From Acanthaster planci (Eukaryota > Echinodermata > Asteroidea > Valvatida > Acanthasteridae): a stretch of 15,412 nucleotides of DNA. The stretch covers positions 155,298-170,709 of the forward strand of contig NW_019091664.1 in the NCBI RefSeq assembly GCF_001949145.1. Reading direction: 5' to 3'. Below the pieces are notes generated by a model, which was not told the DNA's origin, searched no databases, and saw only the letters and a list, made by a program, of their open reading frames with translations. Positions 1 through 8,443 of the stretch are shown piece after piece. The first letter of the stretch is position 1; each line of letters opens with the position of its first letter. A program made the translations under genes and the position numbers.

Positions 1-755
1 GTGGACATGATGGAACGTGGCGGAGACTTGACCTTTTTCCCAGAATGCCCTGGCGAATACATTGCAGCGTTTGATTCGCCTCATTTCGAGGCTTCCCTGG
101 TGTACTTTTCAAAATCATGGTTATACGCGCAAGACTGCTGATGGTCTATTATGTCTGTGCAGTAGCAAACTCTTTCCAACCATGCCTTGCGCGATCTAGG
201 TCCTGGTATTCTACAAATTAAATATCCTACATATTTTGGTCATTAAATTAGGAAGATTTTCAAGGCGTTTATACGCGACGCAGGCTTATGCGTACGTGAC
301 GTGCGGGAGAATGGGTGAGCTCGAGCGTGTAGGATTTTGCGATTTCACTTAAGGTTCATCCCGAATAGCCAGTCAGCATCATTTTCGACTTCTACACGAC
401 CAGGGGCTAGTGAAGGAACGCGCACGCAGCCCATGGAGTCGAGGTTGTTCGCTGTTGTGTTTTAATGACGCTTTTCAGGATAGTGCGCCAAGGAGTCCAC
501 GCTGGTGCGGTAGAGCCACAGACATATAAACACATAGACCACCAGTCTTGCGTTTGTGTGCGTGGGGAAGCAATTGGTGGAACGATGGGTGGCAGCGCTT
601 TCAGTGGGTGCGTTCGATTAGCTTCCCTGAATACACCAGTGTTACACCAAGGGAAGCCTCGAAATGAGGGTAATCGAACGCTGCAGTGTACTCGCCAGGG
701 CATTCTGGGAAAAAGGTCCCAACTCCCTGCCACGTTCTATAATGTACACGTCCAT
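1..755. repeat. Inverted repeat pair (1-104 and 650-755), left end cut by window edge
   Basis: Bases 1-104 match the reverse complement of about 650-755 with only scattered substitutions and small indels. Both arms share the core TTTTTCCCAGAATGCCCTGG and a later block CTCATTTCGAGGCTTCCCT. Similarity stops at about 105 on the left arm. This is the layout of a non-autonomous DNA transposon or of two copies of one short element in opposite orientation. No transposase frame lies between the arms; the open frames there are short and read through the repeat. The family is not recognised, and the left boundary may lie outside the window. Confidence 0.7.
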
Positions 756-887
756 GCACGAACAGTCCATGCGTGACGTCATTACACCCGGGCAGCCTCC
801 AGAGACCCGTTCGCCAGCCGGGGTAGCAGTGGCTGACACCAGGGCAGGCAAGAGGATCACGTGATGGCTAAAGCGAACGCACCCAAT
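602..887. repeat. Short terminal-inverted-repeat element with internal hairpin
   Basis: The left end (about 604-624, GGGTGCGTTCGATTAGC) is repeated inverted at about 866-882 (GCTAAAGCGAACGCACCC). Inside, CGTTCGATTA near 611 pairs with TAATCGAACG near 670, and TTCCCT pairs with AGGGAA, giving an imperfect hairpin around 610-680. This looks like a hAT-style or other cut-and-paste MITE overlapping the right arm of the larger inverted repeat. No clear target-site duplication was found. It is non-coding. Confidence 0.5.
774..781. promoter_or_regulatory. Full CRE palindrome TGACGTCA
   Basis: This is a perfect eight-base CREB/ATF binding palindrome. It sits inside repeat DNA and no start site is recognised near it, so function is uncertain. 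The same palindrome occurs at 5166-5173, inside the P450 intron, and at 12001-12008. Confidence 0.3.
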
Positions 888-1310
888 GTGAATTGCACGT
901 GACGCACTGGGAATACAATGTAGGCCTACCTGTTTACGTGTGCTCTAAAAAAGATGCTCCTTTTTTACTCTTTGTACAGCTATCTCTTCATGTCAAATGT
1001 TGCAACTGCGCTGTTTCGAATCTGCATGGACCAGATTAGGTAAACAGAGGATGTTTTTCACAATTGGAACATGGCTTCATGGCATTTTATGGCTGGAATT
1101 CTTCAAATGTGTGTAAATTTCCTATACCGAGGGGTGACGTGAATTTTCCCACGCTTTTGGATTTAGTCGGGTGCCGTTTCGGCTACGGTACCCCGCCGTT
1201 GTTTTGAATAGGAGCTGTCAGTCTATGGGTCAATATGTCCTTGGGTAGAGCCGTGTGGTGGGTCCCTACCGGTCAGCCTGAGAGACCCGTTGCCGCGGCG
1301 CCGGAGCAGT
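793..1310. repeat. Dispersed direct repeat, copies at 793-830 and 1274-1310
   Basis: CAGCCT..AGAGACCCGTT.GCC..GCCGG..AGCAGT occurs twice in the same orientation, about 480 bases apart, with small indels. The copies probably belong to two members of one repeat family, the first overlapping the TIR element that ends near 887. The DNA between them (888-1273) has no recognisable gene. Confidence 0.5.
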
Positions 1311-2811
1311 AACATTTTTAGAAGCACATAGTTTTGGAGTGGTTTTTCGTCTGGGGCGAAGGCTATAAGTCTACGGAAATAAAACGACCGAGAGCCAAAG
1401 AAACCTACGAAGAAGGTCTCATTGCGTCTTAATTGTCAGCGTGGACAGACCCAAAAGAAGCGGTCAACGTTACAATAATTATAAACTTTGTAAAAATGAT
1501 AATCATCTTTCCCGGCTTCAAGTATTTAAAAATGTACGCGTTGATTTAAAAGTGAGTAAATTACGGGTTATTTATAATAAAATGTATATATCTCAAAAGA
1601 AAAATTAAAGATCACAATTGCATTTAAATATAATCGCATTTGAAATCGGAGAAAAAACAGGCATATAAATATTTTACAAGAATGCAGTTGAATAAATTCA
1701 CACAGTGAATAAGCGCAATCTTAGTAGTAAGGTTTAAAGTTTACAAATTAATGGTAGGAGCCATGGATTCAAAACTTTCCATAAACTTATTTGCAAACAA
1801 TTGAAAAAAATATGGAATACGGAGAGAAAACAGGAATTTCATCGTGGAGTGTTGCTGTTTTCGTTATTTTTCTTTCTGAAAAGCAACAAAAGCAAAGCTT
1901 TATAATGTCAATAACAATACATGTTGATAGCACCCTGACGTGTGTTACAAAAGACACATTGTACCCAGCTTTTCTCTCAGTATACACCTCAGTTTATTAC
2001 ATACCGCAATTCTCTTCGTCCATAAAATTAATTAAACACCTTTGAATTTGATACATTTAGAGAAAACCGTATCAACTACTTAAATTATTTCTTAGCCAAT
2101 TAATTGTTACGTAGTAAACAAGTGGGTGTTATCGGATTTCAATAAACTGAATCAATAACACAGTCCCGAGAGAGTAAAAACAGAGCAGTCTTTTACTTAA
2201 AAAGTTATATGCAACTTGAACATTAATCGGTATAATGGACCAAACAAGCTAACAATCTCATATGTGGGCAGAATTTAGGACATTATGCATCAGCAAGATC
2301 AGTTTGATTTTAGTTGATCCTCCATCGCTTGAAAGATTAAATCAAAATCAAACAACTTTACTCAAAGTTTGTTTGAAATGAGCAACAATTCCCACAATAA
2401 CAGATTAACCAATTCAACAAAGCCCTATTTGAATTGCTGCTGACACGACCTCATCATGGACGCACTCTTGTAGGCAGTGTTCAGAACATGGCATCGTACC
2501 TTCCTTAATTATTTGTCTTTGCTGAGTGAATGCGCCTTAGTCTTCAAGTGTTTTGTTTCTTAGAATTCTATGCATAAATTAAAACAAATAATTTCAATGA
2601 TAAAAAACCGAGGGCAAATAGGCCTACCTAAACTGAATAGTTTCCAATAAAAAAGATCCTACAAATTTAATAATGACGACGTAGGCTCCGAAATTTGTCT
2701 ATATGCCAAGTTTAATACATGTATGCAAAATCACTTTCACATTGGTCACTGTATGTTGGTTAGGCCTATTGCGATCGGTGTGATTTTTGTTTTAAAAAAT
2801 CAAACTTACGG
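1311..2811. other. AT-rich non-coding stretch
   Basis: No open frame here resembles a known protein. The longest (about 84 codons, near 1791-2045) is AT-rich and overlaps an equally open frame on the other strand. A small inverted repeat, GTTTGATTTT at 2302-2311 with AAAATCAAAC at 2344-2353, is the only structure noted. The upstream exon expected for the P450 at 3911 was looked for here and not found. Confidence 0.6.
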
Positions 2812-3330
2812 GTGAAAGGCATGTCCAGCTGCGAAATTATCAACTGTCAAGACGGAGGGCATCCGACGGCTGTGCAAGTCCGAACAATTTTTCAACAATT
2901 TTCCCTTAAAACAGAGAGAGAATCTGGAGCAACAAACTCTTCAGCCAGAATAATTTCCCTTTGCGCAGCATACGTGTCGTGCGCGCGCCGGTCTAGTCTC
3001 TGGTGTGACGATAGTAATTCAAACTTTTAAAGGCTGCATCTGAATTTCTTGTCTAGAGCTAGGTCTAGGTCTCCGCTCCATTGGAAATGTGTGGAGACGC
3101 GTAGACGATAGACCTAGCTGTAGCGCTGGAAGCCGTTTCGGACAAGGCCTTTCAAACCCTCATCGACGAAACGCGTGCGTGCAAGATGGAGGGCGCTGTG
3201 TCCTATCCAGTTTTAATGGTGATCAATGCTTTGAATGTGCGCATTTCGCATTAGTGCCGGGCGCGTGCGCAAGCTCAGTTGAAAAACTTAGCCTGTCTCT
3301 ACTTTGCCAGTGAGGATGCACTGCAACTGA
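2812..3330. other. CpG-rich patch, no gene recognised
   Basis: This segment is richer in G+C and CpG than its surroundings, with clusters near 2970-2990, 3095-3105 and 3250-3275. It contains GATGGAGGGCGCTGTG (CTCF-like or YY1-like) and GCGCGTGCGCAA (NRF1-like). Short open frames lie in two frames but none shows family motifs. It could be a CpG-type promoter or a decayed repeat; the sequence does not decide. Confidence 0.3.
3057..3119. repeat. Hairpin-forming inverted repeat
   Basis: AGCTAGGTCTA at 3057-3067 is a perfect reverse complement of TAGACCTAGCT at 3109-3119. Inside it, GTCTCC at 3069-3074 pairs with GGAGAC at 3093-3098. The result is a bulged stem-loop about 63 bases long within the CpG-rich patch. 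It may be a MITE relic. No coding role is visible. Confidence 0.6.
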
Positions 3331-3790
3331 GGGCAGATAGCCTCTGAACTGACAACACCGCATTTCGTCTAGAGATGTGCTTTCCCCGCGTGCTCAGTGG
3401 ACTGTGGGCACCCAGTGGCTTCAAGAAATTGCACATGTGAAGAAAGTGTACTTCAGTACTTTTACTGAACTATACAAATCACGTAATAATTATATATAAA
3501 TCGTGCAATGCTGCCATGCTGGATTTTGTCTGTAATAATATCAATACATGAAAGATATTGGAAAGACGGGAACCAGTCTCGAGAACTATGGAACGCCACG
3601 ACGACAGTGTTTAGTGGGGTATCAGTTTCCAGCTGTAATGAGGGTTAAACCTTTTTTGACGGGAGGCAGATCACGTTTTACATGGCATGGCCGTATTTCA
3701 TTTCAGTTTCTTCGAGAAAAGGTTGTGATTGAAGATAGAAATCAGAAGCATAACGGGCAAATATGTACCTTCCACAATTATCATAGGCCG

Positions 3791-3898
3791 ATCAGTTTTC
3801 TGGGCGGGCTTTTTCTAAAGAAATGATTTTCTATTAAAAAAAAAACAATTATCGTATCAGTTTCCTAGGCGGGCCTTCATCGAAATGGATTTTCTATT
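3791..3898 (+). repeat. Tandem duplication of the intron end before the P450 acceptor
   Basis: Bases 3791-3835 and 3856-3898 are diverged copies of one ~45-base unit (ATCAGTTTYCTRGGCGGGC...GATTTTCTATT) with a 65-base period. They are separated by an A-rich run. The second copy is followed directly by GACTTTGCAG, the 3' splice site of the P450 exon. The first copy is followed by poly-A and has no AG acceptor, so only the second can serve splicing. Confidence 0.65.
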
Positions 3899-3910
3899 CT
3901 GACTTTGCAG

Positions 3911-6053
3911 GAGTATCGGGATCCTCGGGAGAGCCATGGATCCAGTTGCGTCGCTTCAGCCTGAATGTCCTCCGGGGTTTGGGTGTCGGTAAATCGAGCT
4001 TCGAAGAGCAGATCGGGACTGAAGGCGAGGAACTGATGAAGGAAATGTCTGTATTCAACGGCAGGGCCTTCAACCCTAAACCTCTGCTCAGCAGCGCCGT
4101 GGCCAACGTCATCTGTTCAGTTGTTTTTGGAAAGCGCTACTCTTACGATGATCGAGATTTTATGCAACTTCTGAGTTCACTGAGTAGTGTTATCACATCA
4201 CTCGGATCTGGTGGTGTTCTGTATTTATACGAAGGTTTAGCTCGTCTGCCCTATTTAAAGTCAAAATTGGAAAGGCTTCGGGCTGACTTTGCTCAAATCA
4301 TCCATTTCTTGAGAAGTGTCGTCGACTGCCATCGGGCAAAACTGGACCCTAACAATCTTAACGATTTCATTGACGTTTACCTTGTGGAAATGAAACGAAA
4401 TACTTCCATGAGCGTTACTGGGGAATCGGGTGGTGAGGCAAAGGCCACAAACTACAGCCACTTTGACGAGGAAAATCTGCTAAACGCTTTGAGAGATCTC
4501 TTTGCGGCAGGCGCTGAAACCACGGTCACTACGCTAGAGTGGTGCTTTCTCTACATGGCTATCTACCCGGAGATTCAACTGCGTGTCCAGGCTGAGATTG
4601 ATGCCGTGGTTGGTCGCAATCGGCTTCCCAGATTGGCTGATAAACCGGGTCTGAATCTCACCCGAGCCGTGATCTGGGAGGTCCAAAGGATGGCCAGTAT
4701 CGTCCCCTTGGGCTTGCCACACGTCGCCGCTTCCGATACTCAGCTGCAGGGTTTCCTGATCCCAAAAGATACCATTCTGGTTTCCAACATGTGGAGGATT
4801 TTCCGAGACCCGAGAATTTGGCCCGAACCGGAGATGTTCAAGCCAGAACGATTTCTGAACGACGAGGGCAAGGCGTTCAAACCAGAAGAGTTTATACCTT
4901 TTGGCGTCGGTGAGTGATCATTTTACCGAGTACCAATTGTAGCTATATATTCAGGGAGGTTTAGCGCTTACAAGGATATTCATTACTTACCCGATCATGG
5001 TCAACATTTTCTGTTATAGGATAAGTAGATTATTGAATGTACTGACGCAAGTCTTACCATGACATGCTCTTTAATTCACCTTGCAGGTGTCATAATAAAA
5101 ACTGTCCGGTGACAAGTAGGGTCCTTCTGTATGCATATTGCCATATCATTAGTCCTGGTAAAATATGACGTCAAATTCATGGCAATAGCTTAAGGTGTCT
5201 GCGTAAGCGTGCATCCGCTTGCGTGACTTGCTGTTGAGGCAACAACACACGTAGAACGGAGATTATTTTACCTAAATTTGCTTTCTACAGTTTGTTTGAA
5301 CGTTTTCTTTTTTATCTGCGCCTACTCTGAGGATTTGTAAAATTATTTGACAAACTTTTATTATGATAGATTATAACGTTTTGTTAATAATTTCAAACCC
5401 ACATCAGCCATATCTAAGAAATAATGATAAGTGTTTGGATAGTCAGTTTTCTCTGTGAGCATAAGTAGAAATCAGTTGGTGCGGCGCTGGCAAAGGTAAC
5501 ATAATTGGCTTAGTTCCAACTTATTTAATTACATGTACATGTCCTAATCAACAGATGGCCGATCATCTGAAATTTGGGAACGAGGCAACCAGCGTTTTTG
5601 CTGAAAAGATCTAAATAGGCCTACGCGTGTACCGTACACGGTATAATGCGCGTGTGCATCGCAGCCGTATTGCGCATGGAAAACAAATCAAATCAATTAC
5701 CGACTTGGCACCAAGTCTACGTATGAAATGTAGGCTCAAAGTCGGCTCCGGTTTTTGATTATGTTCTGAATTCCCTCGAAATGCAATTTAACGATTTTTT
5801 GCCACTGGCTGCAGTTTGAGGGGGGGTCTCGATGTTTGGTGGTTTCAACGTAGTCTTACTCTTTCCTTCAGGTCGCCGTATCTGTCTGGGTGAGCACCTG
5901 GCCAAGATGGAACTCTTTATCTTCTTCAGCTATTTCATGCACCGGTTCACCTTCATGAAACCTGCCGATGCACCGCCGCTGACTCTGGAAGGGAAGAACA
6001 GTATCACGTTCTCGCCTTTGCCGTTTGAGATTTGTGCCGTGGAACGCGATTGA
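3911..6053 (+). CDS. CYP2-like microsomal cytochrome P450, 5' exon missing (join 3911-4909, 5872-6053)
   Basis: This is a haem-thiolate monooxygenase of P450 clan 2, which would oxidise lipophilic substrates at the ER membrane using electrons from P450 reductase; the substrate is unknown. Visible marks in order are the C-helix WxxxR (Trp 3937, Arg 3949), RRFSL next to it, the CYP2-type DFIDVYL near 4366, the I-helix oxygen-activation site AGAETT (4507-4524), the K-helix EVQR (4678-4689), PERF (4843-4854), and the haem loop PFGVGRRICLGE with the ligand Cys at 5883-5885. The acceptor TTTGCAG ends at 3910. The donor GTGAGT begins at 4910 and the acceptor ends at 5871. Both introns are phase 1, and the second splits the Gly of the haem motif. 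A TGA ends the frame at 6053. The visible 392 residues lack the ~108-residue N-terminus (anchor, LPPGP hinge), for which no exon was found in 1-3910. No internal stop or frameshift is seen, so the gene may be functional. CYP2 membership is firm; the subfamily is not. Confidence 0.93.
4910..5871 (+). other. Last intron of the P450 gene (phase 1, 962 bp)
   Basis: The intron begins GTGAGT and ends CTTTCCTTCAG, so both splice sites are strong. Joining across it gives an uninterrupted haem-binding loop. It is AT-rich and carries a CRE palindrome at 5166-5173 and a TAGGCCTA-type palindrome near 5615. No nested gene was seen. Confidence 0.9.
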
Positions 6054-6094
6054 AGGATTTACAGTGCAAATAATAATAACCCTGAAATACATAT

Positions 6095-6118
6095 AGGACC
6101 ATGTAAACTAATGGTCCT
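6095..6118 (+). other. Perfect hairpin just after the P450 stop
   Basis: AGGACCAT (6095-6102) and ATGGTCCT (6111-6118) form a perfect 8-bp stem with an 8-base loop, about 40 bases after the stop codon. It would lie in the 3' UTR. No canonical AATAAA is seen close by; GATAAA near 6131 is the nearest variant. From 6119 to 6850 nothing else was recognised. Confidence 0.5.
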
Positions 6119-6862
6119 TCATACTTTCATAGATAAAGCAGCGTTGTGAAATTTTAATACAAAGAAAGTGTTTTTCTTTCGACCAGAATGATGACCATGA
6201 AAACTTCCAGTCGCACAGATGACAATATGTTTAAAGCATTCTCTTTGGTAACCGACCATGTGGCGCATTTCAGACTTAATTTCCCTTCACTCGAAAATTG
6301 CCAACTGATGCTGATTTTTAGTCATATTATACATGTTTTATATAAATATTATTTAGTGAAAATTTTATCCATATTTCAATCTTTCTAACCAGCAAGTTTA
6401 TTGTTTTACTCAGCTTCCAACACTTGAAATGAGTTTCGTCTTATTTACTTTAATTAAAAGCACATAGCTGCAATCAATATGTTTTAATGCAAACTTTCAA
6501 AATGCACGTTTCTCAGCTAAGCTTATATATTATTTTCAACTTTCATTTCACTATTTCAAAGGATATTTCACTTCCGTTTTGCTTTTTATGCTAATGAGAT
6601 TTCGACATTCATGAGCAAAACTTATTTCAGGAAAAAAACCTCAATGTTACATTGGTTGTACACAAAAAAGTCCGGCTTTTGTAGACTTTGCTGGAATTAG
6701 TTATCTCTTCTTTAGTGATTTGTTGTTATTTATGTGCATAGCAATTAAGCAGACACCAGTCCCTCTCTCCGAAATGTTTTCAGTTGTTAAATTCTGGGTT
6801 CAAAATTTGAATGGAAACACCATATGCTCTGAACCATATCTTTCCCAAAAGACTTCACAGCA

Positions 6863-7344
6863 CAGATCTCTATGGTCGAGTTCGGGCAGCCTGTTCTTGA
6901 CACTGGTTTCTTGTTCTCGCGCTCGAACGGCGGGAACACGACTCAAGAACACTGTTCTCGGAACAGGATCACACACCACCTCCTCGTCGGGGTTTTACAG
7001 GAACACACGGAAAAACTCGTGAGATTTAGATTTTTGAACAGCTACAAAAAGTAGAGAGATGGCTTCCAAAGCAATAGACAATGGGAAGTTTTGCAAAATT
7101 AACATTAATTATTTTCCGTAACACAGAAATGAATGTTCCTAATATATAGAAAAGAATTCAGCCCATCCAAACATTAACTCTCGAATACCGTACCCTACAT
7201 GGACGCTGCATGTTGCATGTTGCTTGTCACTAACTACCAGCGATAACCGGTTCTTTGTTCCCGGCGTTCGAGCGGCCGACCCACGAACAACAAATCGAGC
7301 TGTTCGTGAACATACGGGAACAAGGCCCCCGAACTCGGCCTATG
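6863..7344. mobile_element. Non-autonomous DNA transposon (MITE-like) with candidate target duplication
   Basis: The left end GGTCGAGTTCGGG (6874-6886) is repeated inverted near 7328-7340. Further in, GCTCGAACGGCGGGAACA (from 6921) is matched inverted by TTGTTCCCGGCGTTCGAGC (from about 7255). The element is flanked by an identical 10-base direct repeat, CTTCACAGCA, at 6853-6862 and 7345-7354, which is compatible with an 8-10-bp target-site duplication as made by hAT-type transposases. Internal subterminal GTTC/GAAC motifs are frequent. There is no transposase frame. The superfamily call is inference. Confidence 0.65.
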
Positions 7345-7354
7345 CTTCACAGCA

Positions 7355-7950
7355 ACAGCGCCCTCAGTTGTCCGGGATAGCGTGGATATTTTTAATAGTT
7401 TTAACAAATCTTCCTCTGTGTACATTTAACCAAATAGGAATGTGAAAGAGTTTTCATGCATTGAAGAAGAATACGGTTGAAGGAAAAATCATTGCAGCTA
7501 CACTTTCACGTATTACAATGTAAGCAAAATTAATACTTTAGATTTTCCTCTTATTGAAGAATACAAGTTAAATTAAGCCTCATGGTCGTCTCAAATTTTG
7601 GTGTTGTTCATAACTTTTGTACTCAGATTGGAATGCAATAACTTTGAACAGCACATAGCCATAGGTTCCGTAACGCTTGGGTGGATTCGGTATCAGCGTG
7701 AAAGTGGGAGACTTTGAGACGCATGGTGGCAGCTGAAATCTAGAGAATCATCGGTGGCGGCAGAAAAACCGGTCCTATTTGCGGTTGCGTGCTTCTCAGA
7801 GGCCCATGCCTAGAACTGTACGCGCATGCCAACTTTGACGAATCAATCAGAAAAAAAAACGTACAGGACGTACGTGGGGCTCAGACAAGGTTCGACAATC
7901 AGTTCAGACGATCACCACGTTACATTCTATGCACAATTCATACCCTGAGC
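7355..7950. other. Intergenic stretch, no gene seen
   Basis: No open frame with family motifs lies here on either strand. The stretch leads into the TATA box at 7954. Confidence 0.5.
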
Positions 7951-7953
7951 AGG

Positions 7954-7960
7954 TATATAA
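7954..7960 (+). promoter_or_regulatory. TATA box of a core promoter
   Basis: TATATAA is set in a GC-richer context (CAGGTATATAAGCTGAGG). Transcription would be expected to start near 7985, about 105 bases before the well-placed ATG at 8090. An LTR promoter is an alternative, because ATTAAA follows near 8030, but no LTR ends or primer-binding site were found. The P450 anchor coding just downstream makes a host promoter the better reading. Confidence 0.5.
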
Positions 7961-8089
7961 GCTGAGGGCACATACATGTTTCGATCGATGAGTCGATTGG
8001 ATTCCGCCTTTCGATTTCTCTGTCCGTCATTAAAGTAAAGTTCTTCTCGTGGGTCTTATCCTTTTAATTAAAAAGGCAGGCGAAAAACC

Positions 8090-8190
8090 ATGGAATTGAA
8101 TTCGACTGGGCTGTGGCCCACAATGCGCACACTTCTAACGTTTACGATTCTGCTTCTAGTTCTTCGATGGTTCCTCTGCTGCCCGAGGAA
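8090..8190 (+). pseudogene. P450 N-terminal membrane anchor, 5' part of a broken first exon
   Basis: An ATG in excellent context (A at -3, G at +4: AACCATGG) opens a frame of about 33 residues, MELNSTGLWPTMRTLL then TFTILLLVLRWFLCC and a Pro-Arg pair. A short lumenal head, a single hydrophobic helix and a basic/proline stop-transfer is the normal start of a microsomal P450, which should continue into an LPPGP hinge. Instead the + strand frame runs into sequence that is coding on the opposite strand and stops at 8284. The hinge and following residues lie at 8421-8197 on the minus strand. This fragment and the next are therefore read as one first exon split by a small inversion. Breakpoints lie near 8186-8191 and 8421-8432. 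If transcribed as it stands it gives only a 64-residue peptide with one membrane helix. Confidence 0.7.
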
Positions 8191-8196
8191 CCTAAC

Positions 8197-8421
8197 CTTG
8201 TCCCATTTTCGGTGGTCTGTCGTTCAACTTAGGGTGCTTGAATGCCACCTTTGTCGACTCGAAATCGCCAAGGATGACAGCTAACTGGTTGATGCGGAAC
8301 ACCGGACCATAGCGTTCGACGTACCTCCCCAAAACGTGATGGGGCTGTAAACCTTTCCTGGTAGGATGGCTGGTAGAGACCCCAGGAGTGGGAATTCCCA
8401 GGGGCCGGGTGGGAGTCGTTG
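8197..8421 (-). pseudogene. Inverted, frameshifted remainder of a CYP2-like P450 first exon
   Basis: On the minus strand, from 8421, one frame reads QRLPPGPWEFPLLGSLPAIL and continues PGKVYSPITFWG. After a frame change in the GGGG run at 8330-8327, the next frame reads RYVERYGPVFRI, then NQLAVILGDFEST, KVAFKHPK and LNDRPPKM. These are the proline hinge, the A-helix and beta-1 region and the NDRP motif of a CYP2 P450, about 75 residues. The exon ends at 8197 in CAAG with donor GTTAGG, phase 1, which is the junction expected to meet an exon like the one at 3911. One base lost, or two gained, in the G run breaks the frame. No anchor or start lies upstream on this strand, where a stop closes the frame near 8455, but the anchor lies next to its 3' end on the + strand at 8090-8190. 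A real dead exon is the simplest reading; an assembly error is possible. Confidence 0.85.
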
Positions 8422-8443
8422 GGCAGATCCTGCCCCCCCGCTC

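Noticed and set aside
1787-2045. Overlapping open frames on both strands in AT-rich DNA.
   Set aside because: Low-complexity composition, no motifs, and both strands equally open.
3089-3313. Open frame in the CpG-rich patch, considered as the missing P450 first exon.
   Set aside because: No hydrophobic anchor, no LPPGP hinge and no YGPVF-like motif in any frame.
7900-8075. A solo LTR, suggested by a TATA box followed by ATTAAA.
   Set aside because: No TG...CA ends, target duplication or primer-binding site were found, and P450 anchor coding follows the promoter directly.
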